Positions 1 to 9,637 of a stretch of 64,000 bases of DNA are shown piece after piece. The translations under genes were made by a program, and so were the position numbers. The DNA is from Bifidobacterium apousia (lineage in GTDB: Bacteria; Actinomycetota; Actinomycetes; Actinomycetales; Bifidobacteriaceae): the NCBI RefSeq assembly GCF_007559275.1, contig NZ_VMHK01000003.1:62001-126000 (forward strand), given 5' to 3'. Below the pieces are notes generated by a model. The model ran no database searches. It saw only the letters and a list, made by a program, of their open reading frames with translations, and was not told the DNA's origin. The number at the start of each line of letters is the position of its first letter. Position 1 is the first letter of the stretch.

Positions 1-2691
1 CTCATGGGCCTCCTGGGAGATGGATCCATAGCTCATAGCGCCGGTGGAGAAGCGGGTGACGATGGACTCGGCGGGCTCCACCTGGTCTAGGGGTATGGGT
101 GCCCTGTCGGAGTGCAGCTCCATGAGGCCGCGCAGGGTCATGCCCTGCTTGGCCGCCGCGTTCACATGGTCGGTGTAGGCCCGGAACAGCCCGTAGTCCC
201 CTCGCTTGGTGGACTGCTGGAGCAGGAAGATGGATTCGGGGTCGTTCAGGTGGTCCTCGCCGGTGCGCCGCCAGTGGTAGTTGCCGCCGGTCTCCAGGTC
301 ATGCCCCGATCCTGCGGTCCACTCAATGGGGTAGGCCACCCGATGGCGCTGGGCCACCTCGGCGGCGATCTCCTCCAGGCCAATGCCGCCCACCAGGGAG
401 GTGGTGCCGGTGAACCAGCGGTCGATGACCTCCTGGCTCAGCCCGACGGCCTCGAAGAGCTGTGAGCCGCGATAGGACATGATGGTGCTCACGCCCATCT
501 TGCTCATGATCTTCAGGACCCCGGTGCTCAGGGCCCGGACCAGGTTGGCGGAGGCCTTTTCGGCGCTCACATGCAGGTCGCCGCTGTTGGCCAGGTTCTC
601 CACCGACTCCAGGGCCAGGTAGGGGTTGACGCAGGCGGCGCCGTAGGCGATCAGCAGGGCCACATGGTGGACCTCGCGCACATCGCCGGCCTCCACTGCC
701 AGGGAGACCTGGGTACGGGTGTGCCGACGAAGCAGGTGGTGCTGGACGGCCCCGGTCAGCAGCAGGGAGGGTATGGGTCCCCAGATGTGGTTGGAATCCC
801 GGTCAGAGAGGACAAGCACATTGCAGCCCTCCTCGATGGCCTGGTCCACCTCCCCTTCAATGGCCTCCAGACGTTCCTCAAGGGCCTTGCCACCGCCGGC
901 CACCTGGTAGAGGCCGCGGATCAGACGGGGGCGGAAACGGCCTTCCAGGACCGGTGCCCGGTCCAGTCGCTTGATCTGCGCCATCTGGACGGAGTCCACC
1001 ACAGGCAGGTCGATGTGGATCTTCCAGGCGTGCTCGGGGGTGTCCTCCAGCAGGTTGGGCTCGGGGCCGATGGCCGAGGCGATGCTGGTGACCAGCTCCT
1101 CGCGCTCCCAGTCCAGGGGCGGGTTGGTGACCTGGGCGAACTTCTGGGTGAAGTAGTCGAAGAGCATGCGCGAGCGGCGCGAGAGCACGGCGATGGGCGC
1201 GTCATTGCCCATGGACCCGATGGGCTCGCTGCCGGTTTCGGCCATGGGCCCCAGCAGCATGGTCAGGTCCTCCCGGGTGTAGCCGAAGGCCTGCTGCCGG
1301 CGATGGACCGAGATGCGCGAGTAATTGACATGCTCGCGCTCGGGCAGGTCGTCCAGGCGGACGGTCCGTTCGGCGACCCACTTCCTGTAGGGGTGCAGAC
1401 CGGCCAGCTGGCGCTTGATCTCGCTGTCGGGCACGATCCGGCCCTCTTTGGTGTCGGCCAGAAACATGCGTCCCGGCTCCAGCCTGCCCTTGGCGACGAT
1501 GGACTCCTGGGGCGTATCCTCCAGGACGCCGGCCTCGGAGGCCAGGACCAGGTGGCCGTCCTCGGTCAGCTGCCAGCGGCCTGGGCGCAGGCCATTGCGG
1601 TCCAGCTGGGCGCCCACCAGGGTTCCGTCGGTGAAGACGATGGCCGCCGGGCCGTCCCAGGGCTCGATCAGGGCGTCGTTGTACTGATAGAAGGCCCTCA
1701 GGTCGGGATCCATGTCCGGATCCTGCTGCCAGGCCGGAGGCATCATCATGGAGACGGCGTGGGGCAGGGACCGCCCGGCCAGGTGGAGCAGCTCCAGGGT
1801 CTCGTCGAAGGTGCCCGAGTCCGAGGCTCCAGGGGTGTTGACCGGCAGCAGCGGGGCCATGTCCCCCAACAGCTCCGAGCTCAGCTTTCCCTCGCGGGCC
1901 GACATCCAGTTGCGGTTGCCCTGGATGGTGTTGATCTCCCCGTTGTGGGCGATCATCCTGAAGGGCTGGGCCAGGGGCCAGGAGGGGAAGGTGTTGGTGG
2001 AGAAGCGGGAGTGGACGATGGCCAGGCGCGCCTTCATGGCCGGATCGCCCAGATCGGGGAAGAAGCCCTGCAGCTGCTTGGTGGTCAGCATGCCCTTGTA
2101 GGTGATGGTCCGGCAGGACAGGGAGGCGAAGTAGACGCCCAGCTCGTGCTCGGCCCGCTTGCGGACCCGGTAGCCCAGCCGCTCCAGATCCAGTCCTCCG
2201 CGGCTATCCGGCCCGGCGTCACACAGGATGGGCATGAGGAATCTGGGCATGGAGGCCAGGGCCTGCAGACCCAGTCCGTCCGGGTCGGTGGGCACTGCCC
2301 GCCAGGCCAGGACACGCAGACCCTCCTGGCCGGCGATCGAGGCGATGGCCTCCTCCTGGCTGGCAGCCTGTGCCGGGTCCCTGTCCAGGAAGGCCATGCC
2401 CGCCAGATAGTGGCCGGTTTCAGGCAGATCCCGGCAGACCCGGGTGCGCATGAACTCGTCAGGCATGGAGAGCATGATTCCGGCCCCGTCGCCGGTGTTG
2501 GGCTCGGCTCCCACGGCCCCTCGGTGGTCCAGGTTGACCAGGACGCGGATGCCCTGTTCGACGATCAGCCTTTCATCCCGTCGGTTCAGGGTGGCCACCA
2601 TGCCGAAACCGCAGGCATCGTGTTCCGTATCAGGGTCGTAGAGCCCTTGCGGGCCGTGGACATGCAGATCGAGAGGGGCCGTGAATGACAC
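1..2691 (-). CDS. gltB: Glutamate synthase large subunit, 5' part (runs off left edge)
   Basis: Large (alpha) subunit of glutamate synthase, which makes two glutamates from glutamine and 2-oxoglutarate. About 897 of roughly 1500 residues are present. The N-terminus has the class II amidotransferase signature GLYDPDTEHDACGFG; the Cys (about residue 27) should become the catalytic N-terminal nucleophile after a short propeptide is removed. The last residues in the window (GAMSYGSISQEAHE) match the start of the FMN/Fe-S synthase domain. The chosen start is GTG at 2691, preceded by GAGGTGA with 5 nt spacing; an in-frame ATG at 2730 is the alternative but has poorer spacing. Only plus-strand shadow frames are complete here because the true frame has no stop inside the window. 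Confidence 0.93.
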   Translation of the reverse strand, partial: MSFTAPLDLHVHGPQGLYDPDTEHDACGFGMVATLNRRDERLIVEQGIRVLVNLDHRGAVGAEPNTGDGAGIMLSMPDEFMRTRVCRDLPETGHYLAGMAFLDRDPAQAASQEEAIASIAGQEGLRVLAWRAVPTDPDGLGLQALASMPRFLMPILCDAGPDSRGGLDLERLGYRVRKRAEHELGVYFASLSCRTITYKGMLTTKQLQGFFPDLGDPAMKARLAIVHSRFSTNTFPSWPLAQPFRMIAHNGEINTIQGNRNWMSAREGKLSSELLGDMAPLLPVNTPGASDSGTFDETLELLHLAGRSLPHAVSMMMPPAWQQDPDMDPDLRAFYQYNDALIEPWDGPAAIVFTDGTLVGAQLDRNGLRPGRWQLTEDGHLVLASEAGVLEDTPQESIVAKGRLEPGRMFLADTKEGRIVPDSEIKRQLAGLHPYRKWVAERTVRLDDLPEREHVNYSRISVHRRQQAFGYTREDLTMLLGPMAETGSEPIGSMGNDAPIAVLSRRSRMLFDYFTQKFAQVTNPPLDWEREELVTSIASAIGPEPNLLEDTPEHAWKIHIDLPVVDSVQMAQIKRLDRAPVLEGRFRPRLIRGLYQVAGGGKALEERLEAIEGEVDQAIEEGCNVLVLSDRDSNHIWGPIPSLLLTGAVQHHLLRRHTRTQVSLAVEAGDVREVHHVALLIAYGAACVNPYLALESVENLANSGDLHVSAEKASANLVRALSTGVLKIMSKMGVSTIMSYRGSQLFEAVGLSQEVIDRWFTGTTSLVGGIGLEEIAAEVAQRHRVAYPIEWTAGSGHDLETGGNYHWRRTGEDHLNDPESIFLLQQSTKRGDYGLFRAYTDHVNAAAKQGMTLRGLMELHSDRAPIPLDQVEPAESIVTRFSTGAMSYGSISQEAHE

Positions 2692-2814
2692 CGCAATCAC
2701 CTCATTCGTGGACGCGGGCGGGGCCGGCATGCTCCACCCTTGAAGAGCCTGGTCATTGGTGAATCAACAGAATAATGCATCCACAGGTGACATCCGTGTA
2801 ACGTTCCGCGGTGT

Positions 2815-4158
2815 CTAACGAATTCCTACCGCCTCCAGGACCTGGTCGATGACCAGATCGTTGAGCAGGCGGCCCCGGCGGGTCACCTGGATTCGGTCAC
2901 GCACGGGCCGCAGGAGCCCCTGATCGACCAGATCCTCGAGGATCTTCGGATCGGCCGGACGACCCGCCTGCCTGGTCAGCCGGTCCAGCCCCAGGCCTTC
3001 CGGCAGGCGCAGGGCCAGCATGACCGTCTCCTCCAGGTCCTGCCTGAAGCCCAGAAGCTCCGCATCCTGCCAGGGCACATGTCCGGCATCCATGGCGGCG
3101 GCCCAGTCCCTGGGGTGGGCGATGTCCCAGGAGCGAATGGCCCTGGCTCGCCGCTCCCCCAGGCCAGGCTCCGGCGAAAGCCACCAGTGCGCCCCGGAAT
3201 CGGCCTCCTGCGCTGCCGCTGTTCCTGTGGCCCTGAACCCAGGCGAGACGGTGGACATGGGCTTCTGTTCCCGGGCCTCTTCTGCCGGTACCATGCCTGT
3301 GTCCTGGCCTTCCAGAGCACGATAGTGGGAGTGGGCGCCTGGCCCGATGCCAGCCCAGTCCACGTTGTGCCAGTAGCCCAGGTTGTGGCGGCTCTCCTGG
3401 CCGGGTCGGGCCCAGTTGGAGATCTCGTACCAGTAGAGGCCTGCCTGGGAAAGCATGTCGTCGGCCATCTCGTACTTGGCCGCTTCGTCATCGTCGTCAG
3501 GGGCGGGCAGCTGGCCCCGGCGCACGGCTCGGCCCATCTTGGTGGTGGGTTCCAGGGTCAGGGCATAGGCGGAGACATGGTCCACGCCCAGGTCCAAGGC
3601 CGCCTGCAGGCTGGTCCGCCAATCCTCGAGCCGCTCCCCCGGCGTTCCGTAGATCAGGTCCACACTGGCCCTGAGCCCCAAATCCTGGGCAGCGGCCACA
3701 TCAGTGGTCACATTGGCCGGAGTGTGGGTGCGGTCCAGGGTGGCCAGGACGCTGGGCACCGCTGACTGCATGCCGAAGGACACCCGGTTGATGCCGCCCT
3801 TGAGCAGCTGCTCCAGGTAGGCCCGATCCACGGTGTCGGGGTTGGCCTCGGTGGTGACCTCGGCCCCAGGGGACAGCCCCCAAAGGTCGGCCACGGCCTC
3901 GACCATGCGCACCAGATCCTGGGCAGGCAGAATGGTGGGTGTGCCTCCGCCGAAGAAGATGGTGGACACGGGCGGCTCTATCAGACCTCGGGAGGTCTGC
4001 CAGTCGCGGACCATGCGCATCTCCTGGATGGCCAGGTCGGCGTAGTGCTCCCGGCTGGCGCCCCCGCCCAGGTCCCGGGCCGTGTAGGTGTTGAAGTCGC
4101 AGTAGCCGCAGCGGCGCATGCAGAAGGGCACATGGATGTAGACCTGGTAGGATCCCAC
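2815..4158 (-). CDS. hemW: Radical SAM heme chaperone HemW (coproporphyrinogen oxidase-like)
   Basis: A 447-residue radical SAM protein of the HemN/HemW family. The CxxxCxxC cluster motif is at residues about 13-20 (CMRRCGYC), followed by the GGGTPT glycine motif near residue 70 and a HemN C-terminal domain. The family member HemW binds and delivers heme and is not a true coproporphyrinogen oxidase; that distinction is from family knowledge and cannot be read from the sequence alone. The start is GTG, 4 nt after the lepA stop, and its Shine-Dalgarno (AAGGAGG) lies inside the last lepA codons, so translation is probably coupled to lepA. Confidence 0.9.
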   Translation of the reverse strand: MGSYQVYIHVPFCMRRCGYCDFNTYTARDLGGGASREHYADLAIQEMRMVRDWQTSRGLIEPPVSTIFFGGGTPTILPAQDLVRMVEAVADLWGLSPGAEVTTEANPDTVDRAYLEQLLKGGINRVSFGMQSAVPSVLATLDRTHTPANVTTDVAAAQDLGLRASVDLIYGTPGERLEDWRTSLQAALDLGVDHVSAYALTLEPTTKMGRAVRRGQLPAPDDDDEAAKYEMADDMLSQAGLYWYEISNWARPGQESRHNLGYWHNVDWAGIGPGAHSHYRALEGQDTGMVPAEEAREQKPMSTVSPGFRATGTAAAQEADSGAHWWLSPEPGLGERRARAIRSWDIAHPRDWAAAMDAGHVPWQDAELLGFRQDLEETVMLALRLPEGLGLDRLTRQAGRPADPKILEDLVDQGLLRPVRDRIQVTRRGRLLNDLVIDQVLEAVGIR

Positions 4159-4162
4159 CCGT

Positions 4163-6040
4163 TCAGCCCTCCTTCTTGGCGGCGGCCCGGATCTTGTCCT
4201 TGGTGTCCCGATCCTGGGTCTGTCCAGTGCTCAGGGCTGCGATGAAGGCCTCCTGGGGCACCTCGACATGTCCCAGCATCTTCATGCGCTTCTTGCCGGC
4301 CTTCTGCTTCTCCAGCAGTTTGCGCTTGCGGGTGATGTCGCCCCCGTAGCACTTGGCCAGCACGTCCTTGCGCAGGGCGCTGATGGTCTCCCGGGCGATG
4401 ATCCTCGACCCTATGGCCGCCTGGATGGGGATCTCGAACTGCTGGCGCGGGATCAGTTTGCGCAGCTTCTTGGTCATCATCACCCCGTAGGCGTAGGCCT
4501 TGTCCTTGTGGACGATGGCTGAGAAGGCGTCGATCTTCTCCCCCTGGATGAGGATGTCCACCTTGACCAGGTCGGCGGACTGGGTGCCGTCGGGCTGGTA
4601 GTCCAGGCTGGCGTAGCCCTTGGTCCGGCTCTTCAGCTGGTCGAAGAAGTCGAAGACGATCTCGGCCAGGGGCATCCGGTAGTGCATCTCGACGCGCTCG
4701 GGGCTCAGGTACTCCATGGTCCCCATCTGCCCGCGGTGGTCCTGGCAGAGCTCCATGACCGGTCCGATGAACTCCTTGGGTGTGATGATGTCGGCGCTGA
4801 CCACCGGCTCCAGAATCTGACGAACCTTGCCATCGGGGAACTCGCTGGGGTTGGTCACCGTGTGCTCGCTGCCGTCCTCCATGGTCACCTGGTAGGTGAC
4901 GTTGGGAGCCGTGGCGATCAGGTCCATGCCGAACTCCCTGCTCAGGCGCTCGGTGACGATCTCCATGTGCAGCAGCCCCAGGAAGCCGCAGCGGAAGCCG
5001 AAGCCCAGGGCCACCGAGGTCTCCGGCTCATAGACCAGGGCGGCATCGTTGAGCTTGAGCTTGTCCAGGGCGTCGCGCAGTTCGGGGAACTGGGCGTTGT
5101 CGATGGGGAAAAGTCCGGAATAGACCATGGGCTGGGGGTCCTGATAGCCGGGCAGGGGCTCCTTGGCCGGGTTGGCCTCGGTGGTGACCGTGTCGCCCAC
5201 CTTGGACTGGCTGACGTCCTTGACGCCGGTGATCACGTAGCCGACCTCCCCGGCACCCAGGGCCTTGGTGGGGGTCATGTCCGGGCTGATCACCCCCAGC
5301 TCGATGGGGTCGTGCACGGTCGCCCGGCCCATCATGCGGATTTTCTGCCGCGCCTTGAGCTCGCCGTCCACCATCCGGATATAGGTGACGATCCCCCGGT
5401 AGGAGTCATAGACCGAGTCGAAGATCAGCGCCCGGGCCGGAGCCTTGGGATCCCCCTTGGGGGCCGGCACCTGGTCCACGATGCGGTCCACCAGCTCACG
5501 GATCCCCTGGCCGGTTTTGCCTGATACCCGGAGCACCTCATCCGTGGAGCAGCCGATCAGGTTGGCGATCTCCTCGGCGTGCTTGTCCGGCTCGGCTGAG
5601 GGCAGGTCGATCTTGTTGAGGACGGGGATGATGGTCAGGTCATCCTCAAGGGCCATATAGAGGTTGGACAGGGTCTGCGCCTCGATGCCCTGGGTGGCGT
5701 CCACCAGCAGAACCGCGCCCTCGCAGGCCTCCAGGGCCCGGGATACCTCGTAGGTGAAGTCCACATGGCCCGGGGTGTCGATCATGCCCAGGGTGTATTC
5801 GACGCCGTCCTTGACCCAGGGCAGGCGAACGGCCTGGGACTTGATGGTGATGCCGCGCTCCTGCTCGATGTCCATCCTGTCCAGGAACCGGTCGTGCATC
5901 TCGCGCTTGGGCACAATCCCGCTCAGCTGCAGGATCCGGTCGGCCACCGTGGATTTGCCGTGATCGATGTGGGCGATGATGCAGAAGTTGCGGATCAGCG
6001 ATTGGTCGGTGAATCCTGGTTGGTTCTTGGCTTCCTGCAC
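4163..6040 (-). CDS. lepA: Elongation factor 4 (back-translocating GTPase LepA)
   Basis: A 625-residue translational GTPase acting on stalled ribosomes. The G1 motif is AHIDHGKST near residue 25, G3 is DTPGHVDF near residue 92, and G4 is NKID near residue 146. EF-G-like domains II, III and V follow, and the Lys-rich LepA C-terminal domain ends in KKEG. Length is usual for the family. The start is GTG at 6040, preceded by GAGGAG about 9 nt upstream. The gene is divergent from rpsT, the common bacterial arrangement, and is followed closely by hemW. Confidence 0.96.
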   Translation of the reverse strand: MQEAKNQPGFTDQSLIRNFCIIAHIDHGKSTVADRILQLSGIVPKREMHDRFLDRMDIEQERGITIKSQAVRLPWVKDGVEYTLGMIDTPGHVDFTYEVSRALEACEGAVLLVDATQGIEAQTLSNLYMALEDDLTIIPVLNKIDLPSAEPDKHAEEIANLIGCSTDEVLRVSGKTGQGIRELVDRIVDQVPAPKGDPKAPARALIFDSVYDSYRGIVTYIRMVDGELKARQKIRMMGRATVHDPIELGVISPDMTPTKALGAGEVGYVITGVKDVSQSKVGDTVTTEANPAKEPLPGYQDPQPMVYSGLFPIDNAQFPELRDALDKLKLNDAALVYEPETSVALGFGFRCGFLGLLHMEIVTERLSREFGMDLIATAPNVTYQVTMEDGSEHTVTNPSEFPDGKVRQILEPVVSADIITPKEFIGPVMELCQDHRGQMGTMEYLSPERVEMHYRMPLAEIVFDFFDQLKSRTKGYASLDYQPDGTQSADLVKVDILIQGEKIDAFSAIVHKDKAYAYGVMMTKKLRKLIPRQQFEIPIQAAIGSRIIARETISALRKDVLAKCYGGDITRKRKLLEKQKAGKKRMKMLGHVEVPQEAFIAALSTGQTQDRDTKDKIRAAAKKEG

Positions 6041-6185
6041 CGGTCTGCTCTCCTCACGTACGTCTGGTCTAACGATTCTAGACGATGCCCTGGGCCGAAG
6101 CGCCCGCCTCTGGCGGATTCTTCTCCCGGTCGGGTGCTACTATGGTGGGTTGTCTGTACAGATACATTCATCGTTTGGAGCAACA

Positions 6186-6446
6186 TTGGCAAACATCAAG
6201 TCGCAGAAGAAGCGGGTCATCACCAACGAAAAGGCGCACCTGCGCAACAAGGAGGTCAAGAGCGCGATCAAGACCTCAGTGCGTTCCGTGCGCAAGGCCG
6301 TGGATGCCGGTGACAAGGAGGCCGCTCAGGCTGCCTTCCAGGTGGCCGCCCGCCGTCTGGACAAGGCCGCCGGCAAGGGTGTGATCCACCGCAACCAGGC
6401 CGCCAACCGCAAGTCCGGTCTGGCCAACGCCGTCAACGCCCTCTGA
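6186..6446 (+). CDS. rpsT: 30S ribosomal protein S20
   Basis: An 86-residue basic ribosomal protein; the N-terminus [15 protein letters not shown] and the C-terminus [13 protein letters not shown] are typical of S20, a primary 16S rRNA binder. The start is TTG at 6186 with GGAG placed 5 nt upstream; there is no ATG or GTG nearby that gives the conserved MANIKSQ N-terminus. Escherichia coli rpsT also starts with UUG and is autoregulated, so the weak start may be functionally kept. A TACTAT at 6138-6143 could be the -10 box, but no good -35 is visible. A strong inverted repeat follows the stop. Confidence 0.95.
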   Translation: MANIKSQKKRVITNEKAHLRNKEVKSAIKTSVRSVRKAVDAGDKEAAQAAFQVAARRLDKAAGKGVIHRNQAANRKSGLANAVNAL

Positions 6447-6457
6447 ACCGGGTGCCC

Positions 6458-6499
6458 AGAAGGGCCGGTGATCCAAGCGCTTGGATCACCGGCCCTTCT
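6458..6499. terminator. Bidirectional terminator, 21-bp perfect inverted repeat
   Basis: A perfect palindrome with two 21-nt arms and no unpaired centre lies just after the rpsT stop and covers the last codons and stop of the convergent UPF0126 gene. Short T runs flank both sides (CTTCTTCG on the plus side). Position between converging genes supports termination in both directions. Confidence 0.8.
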
Positions 6500-7280
6500 T
6501 CGCATCCGGTTTCCGGTCGGAATCCTCGTCGGTGTGCTTGATGGTGACACTGATGTTCGACCGGCCACGCATCAGATGACGGATGGCCCTGGCCAGCTGG
6601 GCATCGTTGAGCGGCAGCCGGGCCGAGCGCCGGTCCACCGCCCCAGGCACCAGAATGTTGAATTTCACCGAGATGATGCGCAGGACGACCACCAGGGCCA
6701 CGATGGCCAGGTCCAGGGCCATGTCGACCCGGGCCGGATAGAGCCCATGCTGCTGGGCGCGCGTGGAGGCTAGGGTCAGCATGCAGCCGATCAGGGAGGG
6801 CAATGCATACCAATGCTGGTCCTGGATGACCGCAGGCACCTGGTTGAGGAGGATGTCTCGCAGCAGGCCGCCGACCAGGGCCGTGGCCATGCCCATGAAG
6901 ATGGCCGTCATGCCACCGGTTCCACTCATCAGCGCCTTGGCCGTACCGTTGACGGCAAAGGATCCCAGGGCCATGGCATCAGTGACCAGCATGGACCAGG
7001 TCATCCTGCTGATTTCAGGATGGGCGACAGCCACCACCAGGCCGGATGCCAGGGTGACGATGACCGAGCCCTTGTCGGTGATGCCGCTGGGCGGCACCTG
7101 GCCCAGCAGGACATCGCGGACCACTCCGCCTCCCAGCGCGCTGATCCAGGAGACCAGCAGAATGGAGATGATGTCGTAGCCCTTGCGCACGGCAGCCAGG
7201 CCACCCGAAAGCCCGCAGCTGAATATGCCCAGGTACTCGATGACCATGAAGATCAGGTTCCCCTCCAAGGCCGTCTTCAT
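6486..7280 (-). CDS. UPF0126/TRIC-type cation channel family membrane protein
   Basis: About 264 residues with two copies of the UPF0126 glycine-rich unit: GGGVVRDVLLG near residue 50 and VGGLLRDILL near residue 140, each flanked by hydrophobic helices (about seven membrane segments). Bacterial members have been related to trimeric intracellular cation channels; the transported ion here is unknown. A polar C-terminal tail of about 50 residues, rich in Lys and Arg, is an addition. The start chosen is ATG at 7280 with GGGAGGAG about 9 nt upstream; a TTG at 7316 would add 12 unconserved residues. The 3' end lies inside the rpsT terminator. Confidence 0.82.
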   Translation of the reverse strand: MKTALEGNLIFMVIEYLGIFSCGLSGGLAAVRKGYDIISILLVSWISALGGGVVRDVLLGQVPPSGITDKGSVIVTLASGLVVAVAHPEISRMTWSMLVTDAMALGSFAVNGTAKALMSGTGGMTAIFMGMATALVGGLLRDILLNQVPAVIQDQHWYALPSLIGCMLTLASTRAQQHGLYPARVDMALDLAIVALVVVLRIISVKFNILVPGAVDRRSARLPLNDAQLARAIRHLMRGRSNISVTIKHTDEDSDRKPDAKKGR

Positions 7281-7385
7281 CCCGCGCTGCTCCTCCCGGA
7301 ATCGTCCCGCACTCAAGTCTGTCTATAGATTAGCCAAGCACAGAGCTGAACAGGCCGGTGATGTGCGCAAGGCCACAAATATGAA

Positions 7386-7428
7386 GGAAGGCGACCCAAG
7401 GCGAAACGTCGCCCTGAAGTCGCCTTCC
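7386..7428 (-). terminator. Putative ilvE terminator (nested hairpin)
   Basis: The 10-bp perfect arms GGAAGGCGAC (7386-7395) and GTCGCCTTCC (7419-7428) enclose a second small stem (GGCGA/TCGCC). It sits 35 nt past the ilvE stop. The T-tract on the minus strand is weak, so efficiency is uncertain. Confidence 0.6.
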
Positions 7429-7463
7429 ATTCAAGACCTGTCAGGCAGGAATGGGGTCAGCGC

Positions 7464-8591
7464 TCAGCAGACCTTCCACATCCAGTCGTGCGGATCCTCG
7501 ATCTCGCCCAGCTGGATGCCCAGGAGTTCGTTGCGCAGGTCCATGGTGACCTTGCCTGAGCCACCGTCGGCCACCTGGACGTCGAAGTTCTCGGACTTGA
7601 AGCGCCCGATCGGGGTGATGATGGCAGCGGTCCCGCAGGCGAACACCTCGGTGACCTCGCCGGAGCGGATGTCGTCCAACAGGGTATCCAGGCGGATCAT
7701 GGTCTCCACCACGTCGCGACCGTGGTCCTGGGCCAGGGCGATCAGGGAGTTGCGGGTGACGCCGGGAAGAATGGTTCCGGTCAGGCTGGGGGTCTCCAGG
7801 TGGCCGTCCTTGTGGACGGTGAACATGTTCATGCCGCCCAGCTCCTCCAGGTAGGTCTTGGTGGCCGCGTCGACGAAGCAGACCTGCTCGCAGCCATGCT
7901 CGGCGCCGCGGTTCTCACCCAGCAGGGAGGCCGCATAGTTGCCGCCGCACTTGGCGAAGCCGGTGCCGCCGGGGCCGGTGCGGAACCACTTGTCCTCCAC
8001 CCAGATGCTGACCGGCTTGACCCCGCCGGCGAAGTAGGGTCCCGAGGGCGAGGCGATGACGCAATAGTCCACCGCATGCGGGGCGCGCACGCCCAGGAAG
8101 GGCTCGGAAGCGAACATGTAGGGGCGCATATAGAGCGTGTACTCACGCCGCCTGGGCACCCAGGCCGCGTCACGGCGGACCAGGGCCGCGACCGATCCCA
8201 GGAAGTCATCGGGCTCAAGCGGGGGCAGGGCCAGACGCTTGGCTGAATTGTAGAAGCGCTGGGCGTTGGCATCGGGCCGGAAGAGCCAGATGGAGCCGTC
8301 GTCGTGGTAGTAGGCCTTGAGTCCCTCAAAGGCCTCCTGGGCATAGTGGAGCACCGAGGCCCCAGGATCCAGACTGAGCGGTCCGTAGGCCTCAACCCTG
8401 CGATCCTTCCAGCCGTCATCCGAAGTCCAACCCATGTGGGTCATATTGTCTGAGAAGAGCTGGCCGAAGGCGGGCTTGTCAATCAGTCGGGCACGCTCCT
8501 CGTCAGAGGCGGGATGATCGTTGGGAATGACCTTGAAAGCGTCCGCCAACTCATTGAGTGCCTTCGGGTCGTGATGTGATTGCTCTGCCAT
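7464..8591 (-). CDS. ilvE: Branched-chain amino acid aminotransferase
   Basis: A 375-residue class IV PLP aminotransferase making Val, Leu and Ile from their 2-oxo acids with glutamate. Features of the long (actinobacterial, BCAT-type) form include HYAQEAFEGLKAY near residue 85, the substrate-side motif GPGGTGFAKCGGNYAASL with the PLP lysine near residue 195, and the C-terminal GTAAIITPIG motif. Start is ATG at 8591. The ribosome binding site is weak (AAGAAGTGG, distant), so translation may be modest or controlled. Confidence 0.95.
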   Translation of the reverse strand: MAEQSHHDPKALNELADAFKVIPNDHPASDEERARLIDKPAFGQLFSDNMTHMGWTSDDGWKDRRVEAYGPLSLDPGASVLHYAQEAFEGLKAYYHDDGSIWLFRPDANAQRFYNSAKRLALPPLEPDDFLGSVAALVRRDAAWVPRRREYTLYMRPYMFASEPFLGVRAPHAVDYCVIASPSGPYFAGGVKPVSIWVEDKWFRTGPGGTGFAKCGGNYAASLLGENRGAEHGCEQVCFVDAATKTYLEELGGMNMFTVHKDGHLETPSLTGTILPGVTRNSLIALAQDHGRDVVETMIRLDTLLDDIRSGEVTEVFACGTAAIITPIGRFKSENFDVQVADGGSGKVTMDLRNELLGIQLGEIEDPHDWMWKVC

Positions 8592-8723
8592 TGTCTACCA
8601 CTTCTTCTTGCTACTGTATTTGGTTGCTCGGGTGCGATGCTTATGGCGATGCCCGGTACCCGAACTATCGCATAGGCAGACCTTGACCTGTTCAAGACAT
8701 TTCGCATAGTGACCGTCATACGC

Positions 8724-8759
8724 AAAAAGGCCACAGGATCCTGATGACCCCATGGCCTT
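8724..8759 (-). terminator. Intrinsic terminator of rplY
   Basis: On the minus strand, AAGGCCA pairs with TGGCCTT (arms 8753-8759 and 8727-8733), and the stem runs into five T residues. It lies 20 nt after the rplY stop, and an inner GGATCC dyad stabilises the loop. Confidence 0.82.
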
Positions 8760-8778
8760 GCACAACGAACCTCTAAGC

Positions 8779-9402
8779 TCACTCGCTCTGGGCGTCGGCC
8801 TCCGGAGCAGCTTCCGCATCGACCTGTTCGGTCTCCTCGGTGGGGGTCTCCAGGCTCTCCTCCTTGGGGATCTCGACGGAGACGATGGATTCCTCCATAT
8901 CGTCGATGATCAGCTCGGAGCCCTCGGGCAGCTTGACATCCTTGGCCAGGATCTTGTCGCCCTCGGACAGGCCTTCCACGCTGATGTCGATACGCTCGGG
9001 CAGGTTGGACACGTCGGCCCGGACCTGCAGATTCTGGGTGTCGATCAGGGCCACAGCAGCGCCCTTGGTCTCGCCGCTGACGAAGACCGGCACCTCCACG
9101 GTGACCTTCTCGCCTGCGCGGACCTCATAGAAGTCGATGTGCTCCACCTGGCGCTTGACCGGGTTGCGCTGCACGTCCTTGACCACGGCGGTCTTGGTCT
9201 GCCCGCCGAAGCTGATGGAGAAGAGGGCGTTGGCGCGGCGCAGGGCCAGAGTGGTCTCGCGCATGGGCAGCTTGATGTAGTCGGGCTGGGCGCCGCCGGC
9301 GTAGATGGTGGCGGGGATCTGCTGGGCCACGCGCATGCGACGTGCCGCCCCCTTGCCGAATTGATCGCGGACTTCGCCCTCGAGCTTAATGGTGTTAGCC
9401 AT
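8779..9402 (-). CDS. rplY: 50S ribosomal protein L25 (CTC form)
   Basis: A 207-residue L25/general stress protein CTC family protein that binds 5S rRNA. It has the N-terminal L25 domain (about residues 1-95; FGKGAARRMR) and the C-terminal TL5 domain with a long acidic tail rich in Glu. The start is ATG at 9402 (MANTIKLEGEV), preceded by AAGGAAGGAAG; upstream in-frame codons to 9549 are not conserved and lack a ribosome binding site. It has its own promoter candidate (9562-9590) and terminator, so it is probably monocistronic. Confidence 0.93.
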   Translation of the reverse strand: MANTIKLEGEVRDQFGKGAARRMRVAQQIPATIYAGGAQPDYIKLPMRETTLALRRANALFSISFGGQTKTAVVKDVQRNPVKRQVEHIDFYEVRAGEKVTVEVPVFVSGETKGAAVALIDTQNLQVRADVSNLPERIDISVEGLSEGDKILAKDVKLPEGSELIIDDMEESIVSVEIPKEESLETPTEETEQVDAEAAPEADAQSE

Positions 9403-9561
9403 GTTGGCTTCCTTCCTTGTCTGGTTCCTCAAGACCGACCTGGGCCGGTCCTGGCGCATCGCCGCGTCGGATTCCGGACCGCCCATAAGGAAAGGCCGCC
9501 GATGATCCAGCCGAGTCGATAACGGAGGCCATGAAGCCTCCCTCGCCAAAGCAACGTGCCT

Positions 9562-9590
9562 ACTTTAGCACCCAGCCCGCCCTTCTCCAA
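9562..9590 (-). promoter_or_regulatory. Candidate sigma-70-type promoter of rplY
   Basis: On the minus strand TTGGAG (9590-9585) and TAAAGT (9567-9562) are separated by exactly 17 nt and lie about 160 nt upstream of the rplY start, leaving a leader of roughly 150 nt. Confidence 0.5.
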
Positions 9591-9637
9591 GTGGGCGACT
9601 ATTCTGGACATATCCCGCGATTATTGAAGGAGACAAC

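Noticed and set aside
571-2688. A 705-codon plus-strand open frame
   Set aside because: It is the antisense shadow of gltB; the minus frame carries clear glutamate synthase motifs from start to edge.
8592-8760. Possible Ile/Val-rich leader peptide before ilvE (ATG about 8722 on the minus strand)
   Set aside because: The frame contains several Ile and Val codons but has no ribosome binding site, starts next to the rplY terminator and runs on into ilvE out of frame without a compact stop; no attenuator-like pairing was seen.
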